In this document: piece by piece, positions 9,502-19,032 of the stretch
Position numbering within the stretch: the stretch's first letter is position 1
Layout of the letters: every line of letters begins with the position of its first letter
DNA from: Bradyrhizobium guangzhouense
Lineage (GTDB): Bacteria > Pseudomonadota > Alphaproteobacteria > Rhizobiales > Xanthobacteraceae
Direction: 5' to 3'
Assembly (NCBI RefSeq): GCF_004114955.1
Contig: NZ_CP030053.1
Coordinates: forward strand, 5,828,001-5,892,000
DNA: 64,000 nt
Notes under the pieces: generated by a model
Told to the model about the DNA's origin: nothing
Database searches by the model: none
The model's input: the letters and a program-made list of their open reading frames with translations, nothing else
Made by a program: the position numbers and the translations under genes

Positions 9502-9611
9502 ATCGCCCGGCCTCGACCGGGCGATCCAGTATTCCAGAGGCCAGCTCAGAAGAGCTCGCTCTCACCGCATTCGCCACGGCGTACTTCATGCCCCGGTCAA
9601 AGCCGGGGCAT
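9502..9611. repeat. Two GC-rich inverted repeats in an intergenic region
   Basis: Two perfect 9-bp hairpins of the same style: ATCGCCCGG/CCGGGCGAT at 9502-9525 and ATGCCCCGG/CCGGGGCAT at 9588-9611, each with a 6-base loop. They lie between the ybaK start and the 3' end of the formate dehydrogenase gene. They look like members of the short palindromic repeat families scattered in Bradyrhizobium intergenic DNA, and may also act as a terminator for the fdh operon. Confidence 0.55.
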
Positions 9612-9660
9612 GACCGCGAATTCCGCAGAAGGCCTCGTGCGCGATGATGGAGAGGCGTTC

Positions 9661-12429
9661 CTACTCCGCTGCGTCCCGCATCTCCGCCCGTTCGGCCCGC
9701 GCCGCGCAGAACTTGAACTCGGGGATCTTGCCGAACGGATCGAGCGCCGGATTGGTGAGCAGGTTCGCAGCCGCCTCCGCGTAGCAGAACGGCATGAACA
9801 CCATGTTTTCAGGCACGTCGCGGTCGGACCGCACCTTGACCTCGACCGCGCCGCGGCGGGTCTCCAGGCGAATGAAATCGCCGGGCACCAGCTTCTTCCT
9901 GCGCATGTCCTTTGGCGACATGAACGCAACGGCCTCGGGCTCGATCTGGTCGAGCACCTGGGCGCGACGGGTCATCGAACCGGTGTGCCAGTGCTCCAGC
10001 ACGCGGCCGGTCGAGAGCACCATCGGATATTCATCGTCCGGAAGCTCATCCGGCGGAATGACCTTGGCCGGCACGATCTTGCCGCGGCCGCTTGCGGTCG
10101 GGAAGCCCGTGGTGAAGATGATCTCGTTACCGGGCTTGTTCGGATCGTCGGCCGGATAGGTGACGGCGCCTTCGCGCAGCAAACGCTCCCAACTGATGTT
10201 CTTGAGTGACGGCATCAGTTCCGCCATCTCGGTGTAGACCTCGCCCGGGCCCGAGTAATTCCAAGGCAGGCCCATGCGCTTGCCGATCTCCTGGATGATC
10301 CAGAGATCCTGCCGCGCATCGCCCGGCGGCTTGATCACCTGGCGCGCGAGCTGCACGCGGCGATCGGTATTGGTGAAGGAGCCGTCCTTCTCGGCAAACG
10401 CCGAGGCCGGCAGAATGACGTCCGCGTGGAACGCGGTCTCGGTGACGAAGAGATCCTGCACCACGAGATGATCGAGCATCGCGAGCGCCTGGCGCGCGTG
10501 CTGCAGATCAGGATCCGACATCGCGGGGTTCTCGCCCTCGATATACATGCCCTTGATCTCGCCGGCGTGGATCGCGTTCATGATCTCGACCACGGTCAGG
10601 CCGCGCACGGGATCGAGATCCTGCTGCCAGAGCTTTTCGAAGCTGCCGCGCAGATCGTCGCGGCCGACCGGCTGGTAGTCCGGCAGGAACATCGGGATCA
10701 GGCCGGCGTCGGAGGCACCCTGCACGTTGTTCTGGCCGCGCAGCGGATGCAGGCCGGTGCCGGGGCGGCCGACCTGGCCGGTGATCAGCGCCAGCGCAAT
10801 CAGGCAGCGCGCATTGTCGGTGCCGTGGACGTGCTGGCTGATGCCCATGCCCCAGAAGATGATCGACGATTTGGCGCGCGCATAGGTGCGTGCCACCTCG
10901 CGCAGCGTCTGCGCCGGGATGCCGCAGATCGGCTCCATCTTCTCCGGCGTGAACTCCTTGATCTTCTCCTTGAGGTCCTCGAAGCCCTCGGTGTAGCCGG
11001 CGATGTACTGATCGTCGGTCAGGCCTTCGGTGATGATCGTGTTGATCATCGCGTTGAGCATGGCGACGTCGGAGCCAGGCTTGAACTGGAGATGCTTGCT
11101 GGCATGACGCGACAGCGTCTGCCGGCGCGGATCCATCACGAACAGCTTCGCGCCGTTCTGCTTGACCGCGTTCTTGATGAAGGTCGCCGCGACCGGGTGG
11201 TTGACCGTCGGGTTGGCGCCGATCACCCAAATCACTTCGGCGTCCATCGCCGCCGAGAATGGCGCCGACACCGCGCCCGAGCTCAGGCCCTCGAACAGCG
11301 CTGCCACCGATGAGGCGTGGCACAGCCGGGTGCAGTGATCGACATTGTTCGACCCGAAACCGGTACGCACCAGCTTCTGGAACAGATACGCCTCTTCGTT
11401 CGAACCCTTGGCCGAGCCGAAACCGGCGAGCGCCTTCACGCCCTTCTCGTCGCGAATCTTGACGAGGCCCTTGGCGGCGATGTCGAGCGCTTCATCCCAG
11501 CTCGCTTCCCGGAAATGCGTGAAGGGATTGGCGGGATCGACTTGGTCGTTGGAATCCTTCTTCGCATTCGGCAGCCGCACCAGCGGTTTGGTCAGGCGAT
11601 GCGGATGGTGGATGTAGTCGAAGCCGAAGCGGCCCTTGACGCAAAGACGATTGTGGTTGGCCGGACCGTCGCGGCCCTCCGCATAGATCACCTTCTCGTC
11701 CCTGACCTCGTAGGTGACCTGGCAGCCGACGCCGCAGAACGGGCAGAGCGAATCCACCTTCTTGTCCGCATAGGTGACGCGGGTCTGGTTCTCGTCGAGC
11801 ATCACTGATGGCATCAAGGCGCCGGTCGGGCAGGCCTGCACGCATTCGCCGCAGGCGACGCAAGTGGACTCGCCCATGGGATCGTCGAAATCGAACACGA
11901 TCTTGGCGCCATGGTTGCGGTAGGCCATGCCGATGACATCATTGACCTGGACTTCGCGGCAGGCGCGCACGCAAAGGCCGCACTGGATGCAGGCATCGAG
12001 ATTGACGCGCATCGCCGGGTGGCTGGCATCGGTCTCCCAGCGCTCGGCGGCAGGGAAGCGGCTCTCGGTGACGCCCGTGGTCTCGGCCCAGTGCCAGAAT
12101 TTCGAATCCGGATCGTGCGAGGTCTCACGCGCCGGCTGGTCGGCGACGAGCAGCTCCATCACCATTTTCTGCGCGGCAGTCGCGCGCGCGGATTCGGTCT
12201 TCACCTTCATGCCGACCGACGGCGTGCGCTTGCAGGATGCCGCAAGCACCCGCTCGCCCTCGATCTCGACCATGCAGGCGCGGCAATTGCCGTCGGGGCG
12301 ATAGTCCGGCGCGGGCGAATAACACAGATGTGGAATCTCGCGACCCTGGCGCTTGGCGACCTGCCAGATCGTCTCGCCGGGCTTGGCCTCGACCTGCTTG
12401 CCGTCGAGCTCGAACGTAATCTTGGTCAT
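9661..12429 (-). CDS. fdhA: NAD-linked formate dehydrogenase, catalytic (Mo/W-bisMGD) subunit
   Basis: A 922-residue cytoplasmic subunit. The N-terminus is a NuoG-like 2Fe-2S domain (Cys36, 49, 52, 66). Two ferredoxin-type 4Fe-4S clusters follow: CIQCGLCVRAC at 147-157 and CVACGECVQAC at 190-200. The molybdopterin domain begins with CPFCGVGC at 229-236. The metal-ligand cysteine lies in DHCTRLCHASSVA (Cys370), so this is a Cys rather than a selenocysteine enzyme. It oxidises formate to CO2 and passes electrons through the iron-sulfur chain to the FMN/NADH subunit encoded upstream, which overlaps it by 4 bp (ATGA). It resembles Methylobacterium Fdh1A and Rhodobacter FdsA. A tungstate-binding protein nearby raises the possibility that tungsten is used, as in Fdh1 of Methylobacterium. 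Confidence 0.92.
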   Translation of the reverse strand: MTKITFELDGKQVEAKPGETIWQVAKRQGREIPHLCYSPAPDYRPDGNCRACMVEIEGERVLAASCKRTPSVGMKVKTESARATAAQKMVMELLVADQPARETSHDPDSKFWHWAETTGVTESRFPAAERWETDASHPAMRVNLDACIQCGLCVRACREVQVNDVIGMAYRNHGAKIVFDFDDPMGESTCVACGECVQACPTGALMPSVMLDENQTRVTYADKKVDSLCPFCGVGCQVTYEVRDEKVIYAEGRDGPANHNRLCVKGRFGFDYIHHPHRLTKPLVRLPNAKKDSNDQVDPANPFTHFREASWDEALDIAAKGLVKIRDEKGVKALAGFGSAKGSNEEAYLFQKLVRTGFGSNNVDHCTRLCHASSVAALFEGLSSGAVSAPFSAAMDAEVIWVIGANPTVNHPVAATFIKNAVKQNGAKLFVMDPRRQTLSRHASKHLQFKPGSDVAMLNAMINTIITEGLTDDQYIAGYTEGFEDLKEKIKEFTPEKMEPICGIPAQTLREVARTYARAKSSIIFWGMGISQHVHGTDNARCLIALALITGQVGRPGTGLHPLRGQNNVQGASDAGLIPMFLPDYQPVGRDDLRGSFEKLWQQDLDPVRGLTVVEIMNAIHAGEIKGMYIEGENPAMSDPDLQHARQALAMLDHLVVQDLFVTETAFHADVILPASAFAEKDGSFTNTDRRVQLARQVIKPPGDARQDLWIIQEIGKRMGLPWNYSGPGEVYTEMAELMPSLKNISWERLLREGAVTYPADDPNKPGNEIIFTTGFPTASGRGKIVPAKVIPPDELPDDEYPMVLSTGRVLEHWHTGSMTRRAQVLDQIEPEAVAFMSPKDMRRKKLVPGDFIRLETRRGAVEVKVRSDRDVPENMVFMPFCYAEAAANLLTNPALDPFGKIPEFKFCAARAERAEMRDAAE

Positions 12430-14135
12430 TCGGCCGCTTCCTTGAACTCGTCAGGGAAATATTTGATCACGGAGGACAGCGGATTCGATGCCGCCTGACC
12501 GAGTCCGCAAATCGAAGCATCGCGCATCGCCTGGCTCAATTCTTCCAGCAAAGCGCGGTTCCAGACCGGCTTTTGCATCAGCTGTGCCGCCTTCTGGGTT
12601 CCGACCCGGCACGGGGTGCACTGGCCGCAGCTCTCGTCCTCGAAGAACTTCATCAGGTTCAGCGCTGCCGCGCGCACGCTGTCCTTCTGCGACAGGATCA
12701 CGATCGCGGCCGAGCCGATGAAGCAGCCGTATTTTTCCAGCGTGCCGAAATCGAGCGGGATGTCGTCCATCGACGCCGGCAGGATGCCGCCGGACGCGCC
12801 GCCCGGAAGATACGCGTAGAACTGATGGCCGTCGGCCATGCCGCCGCAATATTCGTCGATCAGCTCCCGCACGGTGATCCCAGCAGGTGCGAGCTTCATG
12901 CCGGGATTTTTCACGCGACCCGAAACCGAAAAGCTCCGCAGCCCGTGGCGCTCATGGCGGCCATGACCCTTCCACCAGTCAGCCCCCTTCTCGACGATGT
13001 CGCGCACCCACCATAGCGTCTCGATATTGTTGATCAGCGTCGGCAGGCCGAACAGGCCGACCTGGAACGGATAGGGCGGCTTGTGTCGCGGCAGGCCGCG
13101 CTTGCCCTCGATGCTCTCGAGCAGCGAGGATTCTTCGCCGCAGATATAAGCGCCGGCGCCGCGGCGCATGTGCAGCGCCGGGCCACCCGCAGGAAGTTTT
13201 GCGATCTCGCGCTCGAGGATCTCGCGCGAGGCCGGATATTCATCGCGCAGATAGATGTAGACGTCGGAGGCCTGCACCACATGCGCGCCGATCAGCATGC
13301 CCTCGATGAAGCGATGCGGATCGGTTTCAAGGTAATAGCGATCCTTGAACGTGCCGGGCTCGCCCTCATCGCCGTTGATTGCCATCAGCCGCGGACCAGG
13401 CTCGCCGAGTACGGCGCGCCATTTGCGCCCCGTCGGGAAGCCGGCGCCACCGAGGCCGCGCAGCGAGGCATCGTCGAGCGCCTTCAGGAGATCGTCCGTC
13501 GGCAATTCGCCCGAGCGGAGGCGCCCAAGCAGCTTGTAACCGCCAGCGGCGACATAGGCGTCGTAGTCGATATATTTGGGCGGATGCGCATGCGTGTCGC
13601 CAGCCTTCGCGGCCGCCATCACATTGGCGACGGTCGCGTGATCGACGAAGTTGTGGCCGACCTCGGCGGCAGGTGCGGTATCACAGCGACCGACGCAGGG
13701 CGCGCGCACGACGCGGATGCCGGGGCCCGAGGCTTGTTGCAAATCCTCCAGCAGCTTTTCACCGCCGAGCATCGCGCAGGTCAGCGAATCGCAAACGCGG
13801 ATCGTCAGCGGCGCGACGTCGGGCTCGCCCTCCTTCACCACGTCGAAATGCGCATAGAAGGTCGCGGTCTCGAACACTTCCGCGAAAGCGAGCTTCATCT
13901 CGTCGGCGAGCGCGGCGAGATGCGCAGCCGAGATCTGGCGATAAGTGTCCTGGATCAGGTGCAGATATTCGATCAGGAGATCGCGCCGCCGCGGGCGATC
14001 GCCGAGCAATTGCTCGATTTCATGCGAGGCAGTCGGGTCGACCTGCCTGCCCTTGGGCGTAGCCTTGGCGCGCCGGCGCCCCTCGCCCGGATGCTCGAAT
14101 TCCCTGACCTTGTGAACGTCGTCGTTGCTGCTCAT
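12426..14135 (-). CDS. Formate dehydrogenase diaphorase subunit (NuoE and NuoF-like domains fused)
   Basis: A 569-residue fusion of what are separate FdsG and FdsB subunits in Rhodobacter. Residues to about 190 are NuoE-like, with a 2Fe-2S cysteine set (CDSLTC and CVGRCDTAPA). The NuoF-like part has the NADH/FMN segment LRGLGGAGFPTGRKW, the glycine-rich NGDEGEPGTFKDR, and the 4Fe-4S motif CGQCTPCR near the C-terminus. It transfers electrons from the formate dehydrogenase core to NAD+. The fused arrangement is the one seen in Methylobacterium Fdh1B. It starts the operon, with fdhA overlapping by 4 bp. A perfect 14-bp palindrome about 130 bp upstream is a likely operator. Confidence 0.9.
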   Translation of the reverse strand: MSSNDDVHKVREFEHPGEGRRRAKATPKGRQVDPTASHEIEQLLGDRPRRRDLLIEYLHLIQDTYRQISAAHLAALADEMKLAFAEVFETATFYAHFDVVKEGEPDVAPLTIRVCDSLTCAMLGGEKLLEDLQQASGPGIRVVRAPCVGRCDTAPAAEVGHNFVDHATVANVMAAAKAGDTHAHPPKYIDYDAYVAAGGYKLLGRLRSGELPTDDLLKALDDASLRGLGGAGFPTGRKWRAVLGEPGPRLMAINGDEGEPGTFKDRYYLETDPHRFIEGMLIGAHVVQASDVYIYLRDEYPASREILEREIAKLPAGGPALHMRRGAGAYICGEESSLLESIEGKRGLPRHKPPYPFQVGLFGLPTLINNIETLWWVRDIVEKGADWWKGHGRHERHGLRSFSVSGRVKNPGMKLAPAGITVRELIDEYCGGMADGHQFYAYLPGGASGGILPASMDDIPLDFGTLEKYGCFIGSAAIVILSQKDSVRAAALNLMKFFEDESCGQCTPCRVGTQKAAQLMQKPVWNRALLEELSQAMRDASICGLGQAASNPLSSVIKYFPDEFKEAAE

Positions 14136-14265
14136 GGAAACGTCGCGTTCTCCTCAAAGGCGCGATGATCTCGGGCGCAATAACCATCGCGATCCGCCTT
14201 TATTTCCAGCCCTGAAACCCGGGAACCATCCACGAGATCAGGTCTCATTCCAGGCGACTCTAGCT

Positions 14266-14279
14266 TCTGGTATACCAGA
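14266..14279. promoter_or_regulatory. 14-bp palindromic operator before the formate dehydrogenase operon
   Basis: The sequence TCTGGTATACCAGA is a perfect palindrome 131 bp upstream of the fused diaphorase gene. TGGTATACCA-like sites are typical of FCD-class GntR regulators. It shares the GTATAC core with the palindrome in front of the gntR/tcuA pair, so the GntR protein of this window, or a paralogue, may act here. Confidence 0.55.
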
Positions 14280-14370
14280 CGCCAAGTGAATTTAGAACGT
14301 CTCTATAATCATTTGGGGGCGGGCAGCCGCGCTGCCACGCCCCCCTGCGCGAGTTGACCGTGGAACCTGG

Positions 14371-14658
14371 TCAGGTCTTCTCCATACAGTCCTGGATGTA
14401 GAACCAGCGATCGTCGCCGACCAGGCCCTTGGCCTTCACCTCGGCGCGGCACGCCTTCAGCTTCGGCTTGTTGGCGGACCACTTGGCCTTCATCTCCTTC
14501 AGCTTTTGCATGGTGAGCTTGATCTTGCCCGGCGGCTTGGCGTCGGTCGTCGTCGCGGCCGGCGCCGGCGTCGCAGGTGTGGTCGCGGTCTGCGCGGAGG
14601 CGGTGTGAATACCTGCTGCCAAAACAGTGGCGGCAAGACAGATACGGATGCGAAGCAT
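14371..14658 (-). CDS. Small secreted protein with PsiF-like C-terminus
   Basis: 95 residues. A clear Sec signal peptide (IRICLAATVLAAGIHTASAQ, cut after AQ or nearby) is followed by a Thr/Ala/Pro linker and a Lys-rich domain with two cysteines (LKACRAEVKAKGL and FYIQDCMEKT). The spacing C-x(4)-AKxKGLxGDxRxxFxxxCM is close to the PsiF repeat of phosphate-starvation-inducible periplasmic proteins. Function is unknown. It lies between the fdh operon and the transporter gene, transcribed in the same direction as both. Confidence 0.75.
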   Translation of the reverse strand: MLRIRICLAATVLAAGIHTASAQTATTPATPAPAATTTDAKPPGKIKLTMQKLKEMKAKWSANKPKLKACRAEVKAKGLVGDDRWFYIQDCMEKT

Positions 14659-14750
14659 AGATCCCCCTAGGTCCCATTCTCAATTGTTTGGTCAGGCGAG
14701 CATCGCGGGATGCAGACATGCAGCATCCCGCGACGATGTGGGCTTTTCGA

Positions 14751-16403
14751 TCAGAAGATCTGCCACGCGCTCTGGAGCGTCTTATACACTCCCCAAATCA
14801 GCGGAACGCCGACGAAGAGCCAGAACAACGCAGCCTTGCCATCGAGGCCGCCGGTGCCGATCCCGAACGATCCCGTCTGGACCGGACCCGCGCCAACGTT
14901 TGCCGCCTGCAACTTCGCGACCTCGGCCTCGCTCATATACCACTTCGAATTGACCGGCTTGACCAGATAGTTGCAGATGATACCCGCGACCAGCATCGCA
15001 CAGAGAATATACATGGTCGTGTTGTAGAGCTGGTCACGCGGCACGCCCGCCGCGAGCTGGAACTCGCGGATGTAGTTGACCACGACAGGGCCAATGATGC
15101 CAGCGGTCGACCATGCCGTCAGCAGCCGGCCGTGGATGGCGCCGACGAACTGGGTGCCAAACATGTCGGCGAGATAGGCCGGCACGGTCGCGAACCCGCC
15201 GCCATACATCGACAAAATAATGCCGAAGCCAAGCACGAACAGCAGCTTCGAGCCCATCGCCGCGAAGGTCGGCGCCAGCGCGTAGAGCGCGATGCCGAGG
15301 ATGAAGAACGTGTAGTAGGTGTTCTTGCGGCCCATATAGTCGGACAGCGAGGCCCAGAAGAACCGGCCGCCAATGTTGAACAGCGACAGCAGGCCGGCAA
15401 AGCCCGCCGCGATGCCGGCGATGACGGTCTTCTGATCGGCCGAGAGCTGGCTGAAGGTGAGCTCGGGATGCCCGATCAGCTTGCCGGCGAAGATTTCCTG
15501 AAGCATCGGCGAAGCCATACCGATCACGCCGATACCGGCCGACACGTTCAAGCACAGCACCCACCAGATCAGCCAGAACTGCGGCGTCTTGTGCGCGTTG
15601 TCGAGATGGACGTGATGCTCGGTGATCATCGACTTCTTTTCGCTCGGCGGCGTCCAGCCCGCGGGCTTCCAGCCCGCGGGCGTCACGCGATAGGCGAAGG
15701 CACCGATCGTCATGAAGATGAAGTACACGACGCCCATGACGATGAAGGTCTGCCAGACACCGACGTCGGTCGACGATTTGAAATAGTTGATCAGCAGATT
15801 GGCAAATGGTGCGCCGATCATTGCACCACCGCCAAAGCCCATGATGGCCATGCCGGTCGCCATGCCGCGGCGGTCGGGGAACCACTTGATCAGCGTCGAG
15901 ACCGGCGAGATGTAGCCGAGGCCGAGCCCGACGCCGCCGATGACACCGGCCCCGAGCCACATGATCCAGAGTTGATGGACGTAGACCCCAAGCCCGCCGA
16001 TCAGCAGCCCGCCGCCCCAGCAAAGCGCGGCAACGAAGCCCGCCTTGCGCGGACCGGCCCGTTCGAGCCAGCCGCCCCAGATCGCGGCGGAGACGCCAAG
16101 CAGGACGAAGAACAGCGTGAACATCCAGCCAAGGCTCGCCACCTTCCAGTCGCAGGTCGTCGTGAACAGTTCCTGCCACAGCGACATATCTGGGCAAGCC
16201 TTCGGCGCCGTGAGGCCGATCGCGCGCGACAGCGGCAGCCAGAACACCGAGAAGCCATAGGCCATGCCGATGCAGAGATGGATGCACAGCGCCGCAGGCG
16301 GCACCAGCCAGCGATTGAAGCCGGCCTTCGCCACTGTATGTTCGCGATCGAGAATTCCCGCGCCAGCACCCGAAATGCTTCCAGTGCCCTCAATTGTCGT
16401 CAT
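14751..16403 (-). CDS. MFS transporter of the oxalate/formate antiporter (OxlT) family
   Basis: A 550-residue inner-membrane protein with about 12 transmembrane helices. The helix 2-3 motif GGWLERAGPRK and the family-typical MGFGGGAMIGAPFANLLI are visible, and the long central loop holds GWKPAGWTPP. The ATG at 16403 is chosen because GGGGAGGAG stands just before it; the longer frame to 16514 is not supported. OFA-family proteins exchange oxalate, formate and related carboxylates. Its place beside the formate dehydrogenase operon suggests it supplies formate or exports a product. The substrate is inferred from context only. Confidence 0.82.
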   Translation of the reverse strand: MTTIEGTGSISGAGAGILDREHTVAKAGFNRWLVPPAALCIHLCIGMAYGFSVFWLPLSRAIGLTAPKACPDMSLWQELFTTTCDWKVASLGWMFTLFFVLLGVSAAIWGGWLERAGPRKAGFVAALCWGGGLLIGGLGVYVHQLWIMWLGAGVIGGVGLGLGYISPVSTLIKWFPDRRGMATGMAIMGFGGGAMIGAPFANLLINYFKSSTDVGVWQTFIVMGVVYFIFMTIGAFAYRVTPAGWKPAGWTPPSEKKSMITEHHVHLDNAHKTPQFWLIWWVLCLNVSAGIGVIGMASPMLQEIFAGKLIGHPELTFSQLSADQKTVIAGIAAGFAGLLSLFNIGGRFFWASLSDYMGRKNTYYTFFILGIALYALAPTFAAMGSKLLFVLGFGIILSMYGGGFATVPAYLADMFGTQFVGAIHGRLLTAWSTAGIIGPVVVNYIREFQLAAGVPRDQLYNTTMYILCAMLVAGIICNYLVKPVNSKWYMSEAEVAKLQAANVGAGPVQTGSFGIGTGGLDGKAALFWLFVGVPLIWGVYKTLQSAWQIF

Positions 16404-16721
16404 GCACTCCTCCCCTGCAGCTGCCCTTCTGAGCGATGCTGCCGCTACGATCCTGTTCCTCAGCCCATTGCGGCGCAGCCGTTGTCCCTGCTGCTCCGCA
16501 CAATCACCCGACACGCGCCAGGATCGTCACGCGTGTCTGAAAAGTTAACCCCTCGACCGGGGCTCTATGCCCGCTACGATTTGCAGGCTTCGTGCGTGGC
16601 CCGCTGCTCCGCGCATCGCGGACAAGACTCAACCTCCGCGCCCGCGCGGACAAAGTCAATTGGGGCAGAAGCCGTGATCGATGTCGATAGACAAAAGGTC
16701 GGTATCAGCGCGGTAACGCGC
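16404..16721. other. Intergenic region, promoter of the transporter gene
   Basis: No credible gene on either strand. The transporter ribosome-binding site lies at the left edge. I see no long repeat, hairpin or RNA gene. Confidence 0.5.
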
Positions 16722-16985
16722 CTAAGAACGCAGCGCACCATTGGTACTGGCTATCGAGCCATTCGCTTTTTCTATCAAGAACACGATGCGCGCCTCGTTG
16801 CGCTGGGTGATCTCCACCTTGTCGCCCGTCTCGCGGATCAGGTTCGGAATGTCAATCACCGACAAGGGATCGGTGCAATGGACTTCGAGCTGATCGCCCG
16901 GCTGCAATGGTTTCAGCGCCTTGCGCGTCTTAAGGGCCGGCAACGGGCATTTGAGTCCGGTGAGATCAAGCGTCGTTCTGGTCAT
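16722..16985 (-). CDS. tusA: TusA-family sulfur carrier protein
   Basis: An 87-residue protein of the SirA/TusA fold. The sulfur-carrying motif CPLPAL is at residues 13-18 (LTGLKCPLPALKTRKAL), with the expected beta-strand pattern after it. TusA carries persulfide sulfur from the cysteine desulfurase to tRNA thiolation and to molybdenum cofactor enzymes. Its place beside moeA, mobB and fdhD makes delivery of sulfur for the formate dehydrogenase cofactor a reasonable inference. Confidence 0.85.
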   Translation of the reverse strand: MTRTTLDLTGLKCPLPALKTRKALKPLQPGDQLEVHCTDPLSVIDIPNLIRETGDKVEITQRNEARIVFLIEKANGSIASTNGALRS

Positions 16986-17030
16986 CGGCGCAACATGGCG
17001 GGAGGGATCGATTGCGTCAACGCAAGGACC

Positions 17031-18287
17031 TCAGAGCAGGCCGGCGTAGGACAAGAAACCTACGCTGTCGCCCGCTTCGACGCGCGTGATGTCCTCGCCA
17101 AGCTCAATGAGGCCGTCCGTCTCCACCAACGACGACAGCAGGCCTGCCCCTTCGCGCGGGAACTTGACCGCCTCCAGCGCGCCATCCGGTGCGCGGCGCA
17201 AGGAGGCGCGAACATATTCGCGGCGGCCCAGCTTCTTCTTGTATGTGAACGCCGCACGCAGCGGGATCGGCAATAGCGGCTCTGACAGACTGCCGGCGAG
17301 CGCGAGCACGGTTGGCCGCACCACGTGGACGAATGTGACGAAACTTGCGACAGGGTTGCCGGGCAGCCCGATCAACGGCGTGCCGCCGATGATGCCCATC
17401 GCCACAGGGCGGCCGGGCTTGATCGCCATCCGCCACAGCACGAGCGAGCCGACGCTCTCGACCGCCGCCTTGACGTGATCCTCCTCGCCGGTCGAGACGC
17501 CGCCGGTGGTGAGGATCAAATCATGGTGGCCCGCAACCTGCTTCAATCCGTTGGCAAGCGATGCCTGCTCGTCGCGCAGAATGCCGAGATCGGAGACCTC
17601 GCAGCCGAGACGGCGCAGCATCGCCATCAGCATGAAACGGTTGGAATCGAACAGCTGCGAGGCCGTACGCGGCTCGCCAGGCGAGGCCAGCTCGTTGCCG
17701 GTCGAGAATACGGCGACACGGACGCGCCTGACGACATCAAGCCGGGTCAAGCCAAACGCGGCGGCAAGGGCAACATGCTGCGGCCGCAGTCGCAGGCCCG
17801 CCCGCAGCGCGACATGGCCAACGGGGATGTCCTCGCCTGCCGGCCGGACATTCGCACCGGACTTCAGCCCGGGTGGCAGCACGATCTTTCCTGATACATC
17901 GATGCGGACATCTTCCTGCATGAAGACGGTCCCGGCACCCGGCGGCATCGGCGCGCCCGTGAAGATGCGCGCAGTGTGGCCGGGCTTGATCGGCGCCTGC
18001 GCAAGGCCTCCGGCCTGGATACGGCCATCGAGCGCGAACGCTTGCTCCCTGTCTTGCGGAAGATCCGCGTTGGCAACAGCGTAGCCATCGACGGCGGAGT
18101 TGGTGAAGGGCGGCAACGGCAACGGTGCTGCGATATCGCGCGCCAGCACGCGCCCGTCGGCGTCTCCGAGCGCCACCGTCTCGAGGTCGGCAATCGCGCG
18201 GACGCGGGTCGTTATGAGGCCAACGGCCTCATCGACCGACATCATCGGTCCGCCGAAAGCAAAGCAATCGTCCGACAGTTGCGCCAT
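17031..18287 (-). CDS. moeA: Molybdopterin molybdenumtransferase MoeA
   Basis: 418 residues, the normal MoeA length. It inserts molybdate (or tungstate) into adenylated molybdopterin. Visible family motifs are PLPPFTNSAVDGYAV near residue 60, FTGAPMPPGAGTVFMQED, VFSTGNEL in the MoCF-like domain, the catalytic loop TTGGVSTGEEDHVK, and PLIGLPGNPVASFV. mobB follows upstream with only 9 bp between, so moeA and mobB are probably one transcript. This is the most complete of three moeA-type genes in the window. Confidence 0.92.
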   Translation of the reverse strand: MAQLSDDCFAFGGPMMSVDEAVGLITTRVRAIADLETVALGDADGRVLARDIAAPLPLPPFTNSAVDGYAVANADLPQDREQAFALDGRIQAGGLAQAPIKPGHTARIFTGAPMPPGAGTVFMQEDVRIDVSGKIVLPPGLKSGANVRPAGEDIPVGHVALRAGLRLRPQHVALAAAFGLTRLDVVRRVRVAVFSTGNELASPGEPRTASQLFDSNRFMLMAMLRRLGCEVSDLGILRDEQASLANGLKQVAGHHDLILTTGGVSTGEEDHVKAAVESVGSLVLWRMAIKPGRPVAMGIIGGTPLIGLPGNPVASFVTFVHVVRPTVLALAGSLSEPLLPIPLRAAFTYKKKLGRREYVRASLRRAPDGALEAVKFPREGAGLLSSLVETDGLIELGEDITRVEAGDSVGFLSYAGLL

Positions 18288-18296
18288 GCTGCCTCG

Positions 18297-18824
18297 TCAG
18301 CGCATCGCCGCGCTTTTGGCCACCGCGTCCTCGACCGGCATCGCCGCCCGGAGCATCAGGGCCGCCGCGGCCTCGACATCATCGAGATGTACGGTCGGCA
18401 GCCGGGTTTCAACCGCAGCGTCGGTCACAATCCCGACGATGCCGGGATCATCAGGAAACAGCAGCGGCTTGTCGTTGGCGGCGCGATGCACCTCGATCTT
18501 GCGATGCGGCTCGCGCTTGAAACCTTCGACCACGACGAGATCGACCGCGGAGAGCTTGCTGAGAAGTTCCGGCAGCCGCGGCTCGGCCGCGCCGCGCAAC
18601 TCGTGCATCAGAGCCCAGCGGTTCGACGATGCCACCAGCACCTCGGCCGCACCGGCCTCGCGGTGGCGCCAGGAATCCTTGCCGGGCACATCGACGTCGA
18701 ACTGATGATGCGCATGCTTGATGACGGAGACGCGCAGCCCCTGGGCGTTGAAATGCGGGATCAGCCGCGTCAACAGCGTGGTCTTGCCCGCACCGCTCCA
18801 GCCTGCAAGGCCGATGACTTTCAT
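18297..18824 (-). CDS. mobB: Molybdopterin-guanine dinucleotide biosynthesis adaptor MobB
   Basis: A 175-residue P-loop GTPase that assists MobA in forming the bis-MGD cofactor used by the formate dehydrogenase. Walker A GWSGAGKTTLL begins at residue 8 and IKHAHHQFDVDVPGKDS is the family histidine-rich segment. The ATG at 18824 (MKVIGLAG) places the P-loop at the usual distance; the longer frame to 18989 runs through a repetitive element and is rejected. Transcribed just before moeA. Confidence 0.9.
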   Translation of the reverse strand: MKVIGLAGWSGAGKTTLLTRLIPHFNAQGLRVSVIKHAHHQFDVDVPGKDSWRHREAGAAEVLVASSNRWALMHELRGAAEPRLPELLSKLSAVDLVVVEGFKREPHRKIEVHRAANDKPLLFPDDPGIVGIVTDAAVETRLPTVHLDDVEAAAALMLRAAMPVEDAVAKSAAMR

Positions 18825-18877
18825 TCCAGCTCCGTCTCCGGGTACGACTGAGTCTTTGGTGGAACCGCTCCCTCCTC

Positions 18878-18958
18878 CGTCATTGCGAGCGTAGCGAGGC
18901 AATCCAGACTGTCTCCGCGGGGGCATTCCTGGATTGCTTCGCTGTGCTCGCAATGACG
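18878..18958. repeat. Palindromic intergenic repeat (REP-like)
   Basis: Two 30-bp arms (18878-18907 and 18929-18958) are near-perfect inverted copies around a 21-base centre. Each carries CATTGCGAGC followed by an AGCGA.GCAATCCAG-like tail. Similar units are widespread between genes in Bradyrhizobium and Rhodopseudomonas. It separates the divergent mobB and fdhD genes. Confidence 0.75.
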
Positions 18959-19032
18959 ACGAGGCGGCATTTCGCCCTCTCTCGACCATGCTTATATCGG
19001 CTTGACCACAATGTCATGCTAACGTCGCGGCC

